64,000 bases of DNA from Chryseobacterium lathyri (GCF_003290185.1 NZ_QNFY01000005.1:62001-126000); one strand, 5' to 3'; numbered from the stretch's first letter, positions 45,384 to 55,231 are shown. Notes: generated by a model not told the origin, from the sequence alone. Made by a program: numbers and translations.

Positions 45384-45491
45384 ATGACAATTTCAAGAAA
45401 AACGTTCAAAAAACGTGAGCACGCAGGCTTCAGTCTGCTGATGGTATCGTACGTACTGCTGACCCTATTAACTTTAATAATAACGATATGA
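45384..45491 (+). CDS. Small membrane protein upstream of kdpF (35 aa)
   Basis: A 35-residue frame (ATG 45384, TGA 45489-45491): a basic start (MTISRKTFKKREHAGF) and one membrane helix ('SLLMVSYVLLTLLTLIITI'). Its stop overlaps the start of the next small frame as ATGA, a sign of coupled translation. It is the first gene after the terminator and the probable first gene of the kdp operon. No family name is known to me. Confidence 0.6.
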   Translation: MTISRKTFKKREHAGFSLLMVSYVLLTLLTLIITI

Positions 45492-45571
45492 TGCTGATAA
45501 GTTTGATCCTGCTTTTTGCAGTGATGTTCTGGCTTCTCTATAAATCCGTTGAATTTTTTGATAAAATATAA
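45488..45571 (+). CDS. Small membrane protein upstream of kdpF (27 aa)
   Basis: A 27-residue frame made almost entirely of one membrane helix (MMLISLILLFAVMFWLLYK) with a short charged tail (SVEFFDKI). It overlaps the preceding frame by four bases and stops four bases before kdpF. It resembles KdpF in size and topology but not clearly in sequence. It may be an additional regulatory or stabilising peptide of the Kdp pump; this is inference from position. Confidence 0.6.
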   Translation: MMLISLILLFAVMFWLLYKSVEFFDKI

Positions 45572-45575
45572 AACT

Positions 45576-45653
45576 ATGTGGAGTTTATTTTTCCTTTCAA
45601 TTCTGGCCTTTGTGTACATCTGCTACGTTTTGCTGAAACCTGAAAAATTTTAA
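45576..45653 (+). CDS. kdpF: Potassium-transporting ATPase small subunit KdpF
   Basis: A 25-residue single-helix peptide (MWSLFFLSILAFVYICYVLL then KPEKF), six bases before kdpA. The 'Y.LLKPE.F' end and position are typical of KdpF, the lipid-like peptide that stabilises the KdpABC complex. Confidence 0.85.
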   Translation: MWSLFFLSILAFVYICYVLLKPEKF

Positions 45654-45659
45654 CCGGTC

Positions 45660-47354
45660 ATGAATACAGAAATTTTAGGCGTTATTGCCATGTTTGTGAT
45701 CACATTAGTCATTGGAATATTTCTTGGGAAATACATTGCTAATGTGTACGGGTACAAAAAGACCTTTTTAGATCCTGTTTTTGAACCTGTTGAAAAATTA
45801 ATTTATAAAATATCCGGAATCAACCCGGTCCGCCAGATGACCTGGAAGCAGAATATGTATGCCATGCTGACGATCAATCTGGTCTGGTTCATGATAGGAT
45901 TCCTGATCCTGCTGACCCAGGCGTGGTTTCCTCTGAATCCTGACGGAAACCCGAATATGTCACCAGATCTTGCTTTTAATACAGCTATTTCCTTTTTGGT
46001 GAACTGTAACCTTCAGCATTATTCAGGAGAGACGGGAGTGAGCTATTTAAGTCAGCTTTACCTGATGTTCCTGCAGTTTGTAACCGCAGCTACCGGAATG
46101 GCGGCTATGGCAGTTCTTTTCAAAGCTTTTAAAGATAAAACAACTACAGAACTAGGGAATTTCTACGATTTCTTTACTAAATCTGTGGTCAGAATACTTG
46201 TTCCGATCAGTATCCTTGTTGCTCTGATCCTTTCTGCCAACGGAAGTCCGATGACTTTTGAAGGAAAAGACCATGTCACAACGCTGGAAGGACAGAAAGT
46301 TGATGTTTCCAGAGGGCCTGTAGCCGCTTTTGTGGCGATCAAGCATTTGGGAACCAATGGGGGAGGTTTCTTCGGAGCCAACTCAGCACACCCACTTGAA
46401 AATCCGAACTATGTAACGAATATGACCGAAATGGTCACTCAGATGATCATTCCGTTTGCATTGGTTTTTGCATTAGGATTTTATCTGAAAAAGAGAAAGC
46501 TATCATGGGTGATCTTTACCGTAATGACTGTCGGCTTCCTGGCACTTGCCGTTCCGAATATTGTGAATGAAACAAGTGGCAATCCTCTTATCACAGAAAT
46601 GGGGACTGACAACAGCCTTGGAGCTATGGAAGGTAAGGAAATCCGTTTCGGAAGCGCATCTTCAGGATATTGGAGCATTGCAACAACTGTGATTTCAACA
46701 GGCTCTGTGAATTCAATGCATGACAGTACGATGCCGCTTTCAGGAATGAATGAGCTGCTGGCTATGATGATCAACTGCTTCTACGGAGGCTGCGGTGTTG
46801 GAATCCTTAATTATTTCATCTTCATTATTCTCGCAGTATTCATCAGTGGCCTGATGGTAGGAAGAACGCCGGAATTCATGGGTAAGAAGATCGAAGCCAA
46901 GGAGATGAAGATTGCTATGATCGTGGCTCTGTTCCACCCGTTTTTAATACTTGTAGGAACAGCGTTAACCGCCTATCTGCCGGAATTTGGAGCCAAAACA
47001 TTGAATAATCCTGGTTTCCACGGATTCAGCGAAATGTTGTACGAGTTCACCTCTTCTTCTGCGAACAACGGTTCCGGGTTCGAAGGCCTTGGAGACAATA
47101 CCCCATGGTGGAATATCTCAACAGGAATTGTATTACTCTTATCCAGATTTATTCCGATCATCGGACCGATAGCGATTGCAGGATTATTGGCACAGAAAAA
47201 ATTCATCCCTGAAAGTTCAGGAACTCTGAAAACGGATACAGCTACTTTCGGCTTTATGACGCTGGCGGTGATCCTTCTTATTGCGGCTCTGTCTTTTTTC
47301 CCGGCCCTTACATTGGGACCTATCGCAGAACAGATCCAGTATTTCTCTAAATAA
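45660..47354 (+). CDS. kdpA: Potassium-transporting ATPase potassium-binding subunit KdpA
   Basis: A 564-residue membrane protein with about ten helices. It is the channel-like subunit of the Kdp P-type ATPase. Selectivity-filter-like loops are visible ('NCNLQHYSGETG', 'GTNGGGFFGANSAHP', 'FTSSSANNGSGFEG'), and they bind potassium from the periplasm. It belongs to the operon that begins with the three small membrane genes. A 173-base gap separates it from kdpB, which is unusually long for this operon. Confidence 0.97.
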   Translation: MNTEILGVIAMFVITLVIGIFLGKYIANVYGYKKTFLDPVFEPVEKLIYKISGINPVRQMTWKQNMYAMLTINLVWFMIGFLILLTQAWFPLNPDGNPNMSPDLAFNTAISFLVNCNLQHYSGETGVSYLSQLYLMFLQFVTAATGMAAMAVLFKAFKDKTTTELGNFYDFFTKSVVRILVPISILVALILSANGSPMTFEGKDHVTTLEGQKVDVSRGPVAAFVAIKHLGTNGGGFFGANSAHPLENPNYVTNMTEMVTQMIIPFALVFALGFYLKKRKLSWVIFTVMTVGFLALAVPNIVNETSGNPLITEMGTDNSLGAMEGKEIRFGSASSGYWSIATTVISTGSVNSMHDSTMPLSGMNELLAMMINCFYGGCGVGILNYFIFIILAVFISGLMVGRTPEFMGKKIEAKEMKIAMIVALFHPFLILVGTALTAYLPEFGAKTLNNPGFHGFSEMLYEFTSSSANNGSGFEGLGDNTPWWNISTGIVLLLSRFIPIIGPIAIAGLLAQKKFIPESSGTLKTDTATFGFMTLAVILLIAALSFFPALTLGPIAEQIQYFSK

Positions 47355-47527
47355 AAATTAAATTAAAAAATTAGGAGATTGAGAAATTAAGAGATTAAGA
47401 AATCTGAAGATTTAGAACCTGTGTTTTTGATTTATTCAGGCCCGGCATCTTATTAACAACAGAGTTTTCTTAATCTCTAAATCACTTAATTTCTAAATTT
47501 TCAATTCCATTAGAATTTTATAATAAA
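47355..47527. repeat. AT-rich spacer with imperfect inverted repeat between kdpA and kdpB
   Basis: The two ends of the spacer (about 47361-47400 and 47470-47510) are imperfect inverted copies built from GAGATTAAG-type words. The region has no reading frame. It could be a small inserted palindromic element or an mRNA-processing site. Confidence 0.45.
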
Positions 47528-49567
47528 ATGAAAAATCAATCACAGACATTGTTTCAAAAAGATTTGGTGAACGAAGCGATCAAACAGTCCTTCGTCAAGC
47601 TGAATCCTAAAATCATGTTTAAAAATCCCGTGATGTTCCTGGTAGAGGTAGGAACTGTTGTGATGTTCATCGTAAGTCTTTTCAGTCTTACAGGAGACCA
47701 ATCGCAGGGAAGCTTTGCTTATAATTTTACCGTATTCATTATCTTATTTTTCACCGTTCTTTTTGCCAATTTTGCAGAAGCAATAGCCGAAGCCAGAGGA
47801 AAAGCACAGGCAGATACCCTCAGAAAAACACGTGAAGAAACTCCCGCCAAAGTAATTTTGGAGAACAAACCGGGATTTCAGGTAGAAACCATTCTGAGAA
47901 TGTCCGCCGAAATGAAACTGGGTGATATTTTCCTTTGCGAAACCGGAGATCAGATCCCGATGGACGGAGAAATTATCGAAGGACTTGCTACCATTGATGA
48001 ATCTGCAATCACCGGAGAAAGTGCCCCCGTTATCCGTGAATCCGGAGGTGACAAAAGTTCTGTAACCGGAGGTACGAAAGTTCTTTCCGACAGAATAAAA
48101 GTAAAAGTGACCACCAAACCGGGAGAGTCCTTTTTAGATAAAATGATTGCCCTTGTAGAAGGAGCATCCAGACAGAAAACACCTAATGAAATTGCATTAA
48201 CCATACTTTTGGCAGGATTTACCCTGACCTTTATTATCGTAACACTCACTTTGAAACCTTTTGCAGACTACGCGCAGACTCCCATTACCATTGCGGCCTT
48301 TATATCACTTTTCGTTTGCTTGATTCCCACAACCATTGGAGGTCTGCTTTCTGCAATCGGGATCGCCGGAATGGACAGAGCCCTGAGAGCGAATGTGATT
48401 ACGAAAAGCGGTAAAGCAGTGGAAACTGCCGGAGATATTGACGTACTGCTTCTTGATAAAACAGGAACCATCACCATCGGAAACCGTAAAGCGACGGAAT
48501 TTCACCCTGCAGACGGAATCAGGCTGCCGGACTTTATTAAAGCTTCTGCGTTAAGCTCAGTAGCGGATGAAACTCCGGAAGGAAAATCCATTATAGAATT
48601 AAGCCAGCTGAAATCAGAAGACCTTCTTGTTCCCAACCCGGTCTATATTGATTTCTCCGCGGAAACCAGAACCTCAGGAATTGATTTTGAAGAAACAAGG
48701 ATCAGAAAAGGGGCTTATGACACGATAAAAAAACTGACTGAAAAAGCCGGGAATATCTTCCCGAAAGAAACCCAGGATGCCGTCACCAAAATTTCTGAAA
48801 ACGGAGGAACTCCTCTTGTTGTCAGCGTTAATGAGAAAGTATGGGGCGTCATCGAACTTCAGGATATTATTAAAACAGGAATTCAGGAACGTTTCCAGAG
48901 ACTGAGAAAAATGGGGGTAAAAACGGTGATGGTAACCGGAGATAATCCTCTGACGGCAAAATTCATTGCAGAAAAGGCAGGCGTAGATGATTTTATTGCC
49001 GAAGCCAAGCCTGAAGACAAAATGAACTACATCAAAAAAGAACAGCAGGAAGGAAAGCTGGTCGCCATGATGGGAGACGGAACGAATGATGCTCCGGCAC
49101 TGGCTCAGGCCGATGTGGGGGTAGCAATGAACAGCGGAACACAGGCTGCAAAAGAAGCCGGAAACATGGTAGATCTTGACAATGACCCTACGAAACTGAT
49201 TGAGATCGTAGAGATTGGGAAACAGCTGCTGATGACCCGTGGAACATTGACGACTTTCAGCATTGCTAATGACGTTGCTAAATATTTTGCCATCATTCCT
49301 GCACTGTTTATTACTTTCATTCCTTCCCTTCAGAAATTGAATATCATGAATCTTCACAGCCCGGAAACAGCCATATTATCAGCCGTTATTTTCAATGCTG
49401 TGATCATTCCTTTCCTTATTCCGTTAGCGTTAAAAGGAGTTGCCTACAAACCGATTGGGGCCAGTGCACTCTTAAGAAGAAATCTTTTAATTTATGGCTT
49501 GGGTGGTGTTATTGTTCCGTTTATCGGGATTAAAATCATCGATTTAGTGATCAGTTTATTCTATTAA
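47528..49567 (+). CDS. kdpB: Potassium-transporting ATPase ATP-binding subunit KdpB
   Basis: A 679-residue P-type ATPase subunit. The phosphorylated aspartate is Asp310 in 'LLDKTGTIT', the actuator loop has 'ITGESAPV', the nucleotide domain has the '[11 protein letters not shown]' region, and the hinge is '[10 protein letters not shown]' and '[14 protein letters not shown]'. Membrane helices flank these domains. It powers potassium uptake through KdpA. kdpC follows after 11 bases. Confidence 0.97.
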   Translation: MKNQSQTLFQKDLVNEAIKQSFVKLNPKIMFKNPVMFLVEVGTVVMFIVSLFSLTGDQSQGSFAYNFTVFIILFFTVLFANFAEAIAEARGKAQADTLRKTREETPAKVILENKPGFQVETILRMSAEMKLGDIFLCETGDQIPMDGEIIEGLATIDESAITGESAPVIRESGGDKSSVTGGTKVLSDRIKVKVTTKPGESFLDKMIALVEGASRQKTPNEIALTILLAGFTLTFIIVTLTLKPFADYAQTPITIAAFISLFVCLIPTTIGGLLSAIGIAGMDRALRANVITKSGKAVETAGDIDVLLLDKTGTITIGNRKATEFHPADGIRLPDFIKASALSSVADETPEGKSIIELSQLKSEDLLVPNPVYIDFSAETRTSGIDFEETRIRKGAYDTIKKLTEKAGNIFPKETQDAVTKISENGGTPLVVSVNEKVWGVIELQDIIKTGIQERFQRLRKMGVKTVMVTGDNPLTAKFIAEKAGVDDFIAEAKPEDKMNYIKKEQQEGKLVAMMGDGTNDAPALAQADVGVAMNSGTQAAKEAGNMVDLDNDPTKLIEIVEIGKQLLMTRGTLTTFSIANDVAKYFAIIPALFITFIPSLQKLNIMNLHSPETAILSAVIFNAVIIPFLIPLALKGVAYKPIGASALLRRNLLIYGLGGVIVPFIGIKIIDLVISLFY

Positions 49568-49578
49568 AATTAAAAAAA

Positions 49579-50136
49579 ATGAAAAATCATATTGTTACAG
49601 CATTCAGACTGACTATTGTAATGTTGGCTATCGTAGGAATTTATTTGCTTATCGTATACGGAGGTTCAAAAGTATTGCCTACAAAAGGGGATGCAGAGAT
49701 CATTACCCAGAACGGACAGAAATTCTACACCAATATCGGGCAGGAATTTAAATCTGAAAAATATTTCCATGGACGTCCTTCAGCTGTTAACTATAACGCA
49801 GCAGGAAGTGCAGGAAGTAATAAAGGACCGAGCAATGAAGAATATTTGCAAACTGTACAGAAAAGAATAGATACCTTAAAGATGACGCATCCGGAAATGG
49901 GAAATACAAAAGTTCCTGTAGAACTGGTTACAGCAAGCGGAAGCGGTCTGGATCCTGATATTTCTGAAGAAGGGGCTCTGTATCAGGTAAAGAAAATTGC
50001 AGAAGTGCGAAACCTTTCTGAAGAAAAAGTAAGAAATTTGATTAAAAATCAGACAGAGAAACCGTTTTTAGGACTTTTAGGACCTTCAAAAGTAAATGTA
50101 CTGAAGCTTAATATCGCTTTGGATCAGTTAAAATAA
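49579..50136 (+). CDS. kdpC: Potassium-transporting ATPase subunit KdpC
   Basis: A 185-residue protein with one N-terminal membrane helix (about 8-28) and a periplasmic domain. Family features include 'FHGRPSAVNYNAAGSAGSNKGP', 'VTASGSGLDPDISEEGA' and the ending 'VNVLKLNIALDQL'. It stabilises the KdpA-KdpB complex. It is followed after 13 bases by a porin gene. Confidence 0.96.
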   Translation: MKNHIVTAFRLTIVMLAIVGIYLLIVYGGSKVLPTKGDAEIITQNGQKFYTNIGQEFKSEKYFHGRPSAVNYNAAGSAGSNKGPSNEEYLQTVQKRIDTLKMTHPEMGNTKVPVELVTASGSGLDPDISEEGALYQVKKIAEVRNLSEEKVRNLIKNQTEKPFLGLLGPSKVNVLKLNIALDQLK

Positions 50137-50149
50137 TCTAGCTATCACC

Positions 50150-51238
50150 GTGAAAAAATATATCATTACCAGTGCTGTATTATTCGGGATCTTTTTCCCG
50201 AAAGCACAATCATCAGATTCATTAAAAACAGAAAATAAAGTGACTTTTTCTGCTTATGCAGAACTTTTCTACACGTATGATTTTAATGAACCAGCCAATC
50301 ATCTCCGTCAGAATTTTTTATACTCCTACAACAGACATAACGAGCTCAATCTGAATTTAGGATTGGTAAAAGCAAATTATCAGAGTGAAAATCTCCGCGC
50401 AAATGTGGCTTTAATGGCCGGAACCTACGCGCAGGACAATATGGCTGCAGAACAGGAAGCATTGCGCTATGTAAATGAAGCAAACGTGGGAATTAAAATT
50501 TCAAAGACCAAAAACCTTTGGATTGATGCAGGGATTATGCCTTCCCACATCGGCTGGGAAAGTGCCATAGGAAAAGATAATGTTAATCTGACAAGAAGTT
50601 TTGCTGCTGAAAATTCACCGTATTTTGAAACCGGAGCAAAGGTTTCTTATACTTCAGACAATGGAAAATGGTTTTTAAGCGGATTAGTGCTTAATGGCTG
50701 GCAGCGTATCGCAAAACCGGAAGGTAACCAGACGATTTCTTTCGGGCACCAGGTAACCTATAAACCGACAGAAAAAATTACCCTGAACAGCAGTTCATTC
50801 ATTGGAAACGATAAATCAAAAGCTGAAAAAAGAATGCGGTATTTTCATGATCTTTACGGGAATTTTCAGCTGACAGAACGATTCTCAGCGTTGCTTGGGT
50901 TTGATATCGGGGCAGAACAGAAAGAGAAAGGAAGCAACAGTTATAACATCTGGTACACTCCAAATGTCTTAATGAAATACCAGCTAGACAATAAATGGGC
51001 CCTGGCGGGAAGAGTTGAATATTACAATGATAAAAATGGGGTGATCATCAGCACCAAAACGGACAATGGTTTCCAGACCTTCGGATATTCCCTGAATGTA
51101 GATTATGCTATTCTGAAGAACGTAGTTTTCCGTACAGAAGCGAGAGGTTTTACATCTAAAGACGCCATTTTTATGAAAAATGATGAGATGAAGCAGGGAA
51201 ATTTCTTTATCACAACAAGTCTGGCTGCATGGTTTTAG
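50150..51238 (+). CDS. Outer-membrane porin of the Kdp cluster
   Basis: A 362-residue exported beta-barrel protein starting with GTG, signal peptide about residues 1-19. The rest has alternating strands with aromatic girdles ('VKANYQSENLRANVALMAGTY', 'WIDAGIMPSHIGWES', 'YFETGAKVSYTSDNGKWFLSGL') and ends in the strand 'FFITTSLAAWF', whose terminal Phe suits BamA recognition. Such porins are often linked to kdp in flavobacteria and may admit potassium across the outer membrane. It is co-directional with kdpC, 13 bases away. Confidence 0.85.
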   Translation: MKKYIITSAVLFGIFFPKAQSSDSLKTENKVTFSAYAELFYTYDFNEPANHLRQNFLYSYNRHNELNLNLGLVKANYQSENLRANVALMAGTYAQDNMAAEQEALRYVNEANVGIKISKTKNLWIDAGIMPSHIGWESAIGKDNVNLTRSFAAENSPYFETGAKVSYTSDNGKWFLSGLVLNGWQRIAKPEGNQTISFGHQVTYKPTEKITLNSSSFIGNDKSKAEKRMRYFHDLYGNFQLTERFSALLGFDIGAEQKEKGSNSYNIWYTPNVLMKYQLDNKWALAGRVEYYNDKNGVIISTKTDNGFQTFGYSLNVDYAILKNVVFRTEARGFTSKDAIFMKNDEMKQGNFFITTSLAAWF

Positions 51239-51280
51239 AAAGTGAAAAGTGAATAATGAAGAGTGAAAAATAATTAATCA

Positions 51281-51685
51281 GCCACAAAGGTCACAAAAGA
51301 TCTACACTTAAGTTATTTGAAGTTTAAACGCATTGTGAAAAGAAGATCACCTAAGTTTTCAAAATCAAAGATTTTATAGTAAATAAATATGCATAAACAT
51401 CCGTGAAAATCTGTGAAATCCGTGGTTAAAAAACAACCAACAAAAGTCACAAAAGATCTACATTTAAGTTATTTGAAGTTTAAATGCATTGTGAAAAGAA
51501 GATCACATAAGTGCTCAAAAATCAAAGATTTTATAGTAAATAAATATGCATAAACATCTGTGAAAATCTGTGGTTAAAAAACAACCACAAAAGTCACAAA
51601 AGTTTTTAAACACTTAAGTTATTTGAAGTTTAAATACATCGTGAAAAGAAGTTCACATCAGTATAAAAATATTTGATTTTTATAC
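51281..51685. repeat. Imperfect tandem repeat of about 150 bases, 2.5 copies
   Basis: Copies begin near 51281, 51436 and 51590. Each carries CACAAAA, then AAGTTATTTGAAGTTTAAA, ATTGTGAAAAGAAGATCAC and AAAGATTTTATAGTAAATAA with small changes; the third copy is truncated. The copies lie between the porin and kdpD and contain no reading frame. A GGGGTGG-containing block follows at 51727-51766. Confidence 0.8.
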
Positions 51686-51876
51686 TGATGTATACCACTT
51701 ATAGAACCGGGGAAATTCCCTTCCACGGGAGGGGTGGAGAAAATTCAAAGAATTTTTGACGGGGTGGTTCGAGAAAAAATGTTTAAAATAATCGTAACTT
51801 ACTTATATCGTCTAAAGTGTTGGAAAATAAACCTTTTGTGCCTTTTGTATTAAAAAAAATAAAGCAAAAAAAATCA

Positions 51877-52986
51877 ATGTCATCAGCAAAACATTTTTTA
51901 GAACTCATTCAGAAATCCCGCAAAGGAAAATTCAAGATCTATATCGGGATGAGTGCAGGGGTGGGAAAAACTTTCCGTATGCTTCAGGAGGCACAGTCTC
52001 TGCTGCGTAACGGCATTGATGTGAAAATAGGCTATGTAGAAACCCATGGCCGTGAAGAAACCGTAGCTCTTACTGACGGAATTCCCGAAATACCGAGAAG
52101 ATCGGTTTTCTATAAAGGTAAAAACCTTGAAGAAATGGATCTTCAGACCATTATCAATGAACATCCGGAGGTGGTTCTCGTGGATGAATTGGCGCATACC
52201 AACGTAGAAGGTTCAAAAAATAAGAAAAGATGGCAGGATGTGCTGGAGATCCTTGATAACGGAATTAATGTCATCAGTGCCATGAATATTCAGCATATCG
52301 AAAGTCTGAATGAAGAAGTGAAGAACATTACGGGAATAGAAGTGGCTGAACGTGTTCCTGATAAAATTCTGGGTCTTGCGGATGAGGTGGTAAATATAGA
52401 CCTTACCGCCGATGAACTGCTGACCCGCCTGAAAGAAGGGAAAATTTATAAAAAAGAGAAGATCCAGACTGCGCTTACCAATTTTTTTCAGAGCGGACAT
52501 ATCCTGCAGCTTCGGGAGCTTGCTTTGAAAGAGGTGGCTGCCCACGTGGAAAGAAAAGTGGAAACGGAAATAAAAACAGAAAACTTTAAACCGATAAAAT
52601 TTCTCGCATGCATCAGCAGTAATGAAAAGATCGCTAAAAATATCATCAGGAAAACAGCCCGTCTGGCAAGTTATTACAACAGCCAGTGGACGGTTCTGTA
52701 TGTACAGAAGCCATCGGAGAATCCCGAAAAAATTGCCCTCGATAAACAGCGGTATTTGATTAATAATTTTAATTTAGCACAGGAATTGGGAGCGAAGGTC
52801 GTCCGGGTAAAAGAAAACAGTGTCCACAAAGGAATTCTGGATTACGTGATTGCCCATAATATCACGACAGTCTGCATAGGAAAACCCCACGCAGAGCTCT
52901 GGCAGCGTCTTTCCGGCTACAGCTGGATTTATACGCTGATGAACAGGCTGAATGAGAGGCAGATAGATATTATTATTTTATCTTAG
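51877..52986 (+). CDS. kdpD: KdpD sensor N-terminal protein (KdpD domain and USP domain only)
   Basis: A 369-residue soluble protein with only the N-terminal half of KdpD. The KdpD domain has Walker A 'GMSAGVGKT' (residues 24-32) and 'VVLVDELAHTNVEGSKNKKRW'; a universal-stress-like domain follows (about 235-369; 'FLACISSNEKIAKNIIRKTA', 'VCIGKPHAELWQRL'). E. coli KdpD fuses these parts with helices and a kinase; here the kinase is the next gene, five bases away. The start is taken as ATG 51877; a GTG at 51817 would add a poorly conserved tail. Confidence 0.9.
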   Translation: MSSAKHFLELIQKSRKGKFKIYIGMSAGVGKTFRMLQEAQSLLRNGIDVKIGYVETHGREETVALTDGIPEIPRRSVFYKGKNLEEMDLQTIINEHPEVVLVDELAHTNVEGSKNKKRWQDVLEILDNGINVISAMNIQHIESLNEEVKNITGIEVAERVPDKILGLADEVVNIDLTADELLTRLKEGKIYKKEKIQTALTNFFQSGHILQLRELALKEVAAHVERKVETEIKTENFKPIKFLACISSNEKIAKNIIRKTARLASYYNSQWTVLYVQKPSENPEKIALDKQRYLINNFNLAQELGAKVVRVKENSVHKGILDYVIAHNITTVCIGKPHAELWQRLSGYSWIYTLMNRLNERQIDIIILS

Positions 52987-52991
52987 AAGTA

Positions 52992-54707
52992 ATGAAACTT
53001 AAAACAAAACTCACCCTAGGCGTAGGTCTTTTATTTTTACTGATTGTACTTATGTCAGTGATCGGATCCGTCTATATCAATAAACTGAAATCGGATACGG
53101 AAAAGATCCTTACGGCCAATTACAACAGTCTGGAATTTTCCAAAAATATGTTGCTGGCACTGGATAAAATAAGCACGGACAGCGCTATTGCCGTCAATGA
53201 TTTTCAGAAAAACAATAAGCTGCAGGAGAAAAACCTTACTGAGTTTGGCGAAAAAGAAGCTACCCAAAGCCTGAATCTTCATTTCAACAGTTATCTGAAA
53301 CAATCTTCTCCGGAAAAAGAAAAACTAATCCGTGAAGACCTCGCGAAAATCATGTCTCTGAATATGAAAGGGATTGAAAGAAAAAGTGATATCGCCATCA
53401 TCACCGCTGAAAACGCCACTTTCTGGATCGTCAGTCTGGGAACCGTATGTTTCCTGATTGCTTTTATCCTGCTTTTTAACCTGCCTCAGACCATTGCAGA
53501 GCCTATCAATCAGCTGACGTTCAGTATTCGGCAGATTGCAGCTAAAAATTATAATGAAAGGGTACATTTCAAAGGAAGTGAAGAATTTAACAGCCTTGCG
53601 GATTCTTTTAATACCATGGCGGAAAAGCTTCAGGAATACGAAAGCAGCAGCCTTTCCAAACAGCTGATGGATAAAAAACGTATTGAAACACTGGTCAATA
53701 ATATGCATGATGCAGTGATCGGGCTGGATGAAAATCACTTTATCTACATGATTAACGATGAGGCATTAAAGATCACCAATCTACGTAAGGAAGAAATCAT
53801 TGGCAAGACCGCCCATGAAGTGGCTGTCAATAATGATCTGATGCGGGAACTGCTTAAAAATATCGATCATCCGGTGAAAGAACCGATCAAGATTGTTCGT
53901 GATAATAAGGAAAACTATTTTGAGCAGGATATCATTCCCATCAATATTGTAAAAACGGGTGAAAAAGAAACCAGATATATCGGGAAAGTAATTCTTCTCC
54001 GCAACATTACCCCTTTCAAAGAACTGGATTTTGCTAAAACCAATTTTATAGCTACAATCTCTCACGAGCTTAAAACTCCGATTTCTGCGATAAAAATGGG
54101 AGTACAGTTACTCGGAAACCAAAAATTTGGAGCGCTGAATGACCAGCAGCAAGAATTGCTCAAAGGTATCAATGATGATGGCCAAAGGCTATTGAATATC
54201 ACCGGAGAACTTCTGAACCTTTCACAGGTAGAAACCGGAAATATCAGACTGACCATTGAAAAATGCTCACCGAAAGAGATGGTACAGGCTGCTGTAAAGA
54301 ATGTTGAAAAGCTGGCGGAACAAAAAAATATTCCAATCAATATCGAATATCTTGTAAGCGACAATGACTGGGTGAACGCAGATTTTGACAAGACGGTCTG
54401 GGTGATTAATAATTTTCTGACCAATGCAGTAAAACATTCCTTCCAGGATGAAAATATTGCGATCAGGGTAGAAAGGCTGGATTCAATGATTCAGTTCAGC
54501 ATTACCGATACCGGAAGTGGGATAGATGAGAAATACCACCGCCAGATCTTCGACCGCTATTTTCAGGTTCCGGGAGAACATCAGAATGGGACAGGGTTGG
54601 GCCTGGCTATTTCTAAAAACTTCATTGAAAAACAAAATGGGGATATAGGCGTAAAAAGCGCTCCGAACCAGGGAAGCACTTTTTATTTCAGGCTGCCGGT
54701 GGTATAA
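52992..54707 (+). CDS. Membrane histidine kinase of the Kdp system (HAMP, PAS, HisKA, HATPase)
   Basis: A 571-residue sensor kinase. Membrane helices at about residues 7-29 and 137-160 enclose a periplasmic helical domain. HAMP (about 160-215), PAS (about 225-340) and HisKA follow, with His358 in 'ATISHELKTPISAI'. The ATPase domain has 'NNFLTNAVKHS', 'ITDTGSGID' and 'GTGLGLAISKNFIE'. It starts five bases after the KdpD N-terminal gene and should receive its signal from that protein. The cognate regulator is likely the NtrC-type protein at 43559. Confidence 0.92.
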   Translation: MKLKTKLTLGVGLLFLLIVLMSVIGSVYINKLKSDTEKILTANYNSLEFSKNMLLALDKISTDSAIAVNDFQKNNKLQEKNLTEFGEKEATQSLNLHFNSYLKQSSPEKEKLIREDLAKIMSLNMKGIERKSDIAIITAENATFWIVSLGTVCFLIAFILLFNLPQTIAEPINQLTFSIRQIAAKNYNERVHFKGSEEFNSLADSFNTMAEKLQEYESSSLSKQLMDKKRIETLVNNMHDAVIGLDENHFIYMINDEALKITNLRKEEIIGKTAHEVAVNNDLMRELLKNIDHPVKEPIKIVRDNKENYFEQDIIPINIVKTGEKETRYIGKVILLRNITPFKELDFAKTNFIATISHELKTPISAIKMGVQLLGNQKFGALNDQQQELLKGINDDGQRLLNITGELLNLSQVETGNIRLTIEKCSPKEMVQAAVKNVEKLAEQKNIPINIEYLVSDNDWVNADFDKTVWVINNFLTNAVKHSFQDENIAIRVERLDSMIQFSITDTGSGIDEKYHRQIFDRYFQVPGEHQNGTGLGLAISKNFIEKQNGDIGVKSAPNQGSTFYFRLPVV

Positions 54708-54766
54708 TGTTTAAAGGTGTAATAAATTCTTTAAATTTACAAAACAACAAACCATAAAATTCTTTA

Positions 54767-55231
54767 ATGAAAACATCTACTAATCTGCTGTTATTTCTGT
54801 TTTTTATCCTGTTTCAATCACAGGTCTCCGGTCAGGCTTTCAAACTGGAAGAGCTCGCCGGATTCAACAGGCTTGATATGGCTTCGTTTAAAACAGAAAT
54901 TAAAGAGCAGCATAAATATACTTTCTATGACAAAACAGAAAGTCCTGCATTTGTTCTGTTCGAGTATGACAGCCCGGGATATATCTATAAAATTGGAAAA
55001 TTTGATTATACTGATGATAAATCTCAGGACAATATAGAGTTTCAGTTCAAAGACAAAAAAGAGCATGATGCCTACATAAAAGCAATTCTCGCAGCAGGTT
55101 ACAAACAAACTGAAAAAGGGAAAATACTTACCGGTGAAAATTATGTAGATTACCTTAAAGATAAAGCACAGATCAGAATGGTTCATCCTAAGACTGCAAA
55201 GGATAATTACACGATTATAGTTTTCAAATAA
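54767..55231 (+). CDS. Small secreted protein of unknown function
   Basis: A 154-residue protein with a signal peptide (about 1-22, ending VSGQ). The mature part is a mix of strands and charged helices, with a repeated 'Y.YKIGKFDYTDD' type feature. I recognise no family. It starts 59 bases after the kinase gene and may be read from the kdp transcript, although no terminator or promoter was found between them. A shared terminator follows. Confidence 0.65.
   Translation: MKTSTNLLLFLFFILFQSQVSGQAFKLEELAGFNRLDMASFKTEIKEQHKYTFYDKTESPAFVLFEYDSPGYIYKIGKFDYTDDKSQDNIEFQFKDKKEHDAYIKAILAAGYKQTEKGKILTGENYVDYLKDKAQIRMVHPKTAKDNYTIIVFK

Noticed and set aside
48674..49357. Long antisense frame inside kdpB (227 codons)
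   Set aside because: It is the shadow of a highly conserved gene, has no domain and is rich in Phe, Cys and His as expected of a complementary frame.
51281..51685. CRISPR array
   Set aside because: The repeated unit is about 150 bases long without short identical repeats and unique spacers, and no cas genes are near.
51817..51876. GTG start of KdpD
   Set aside because: It adds 20 residues not seen in the family; the ATG at 51877 gives the usual distance to the Walker A motif.
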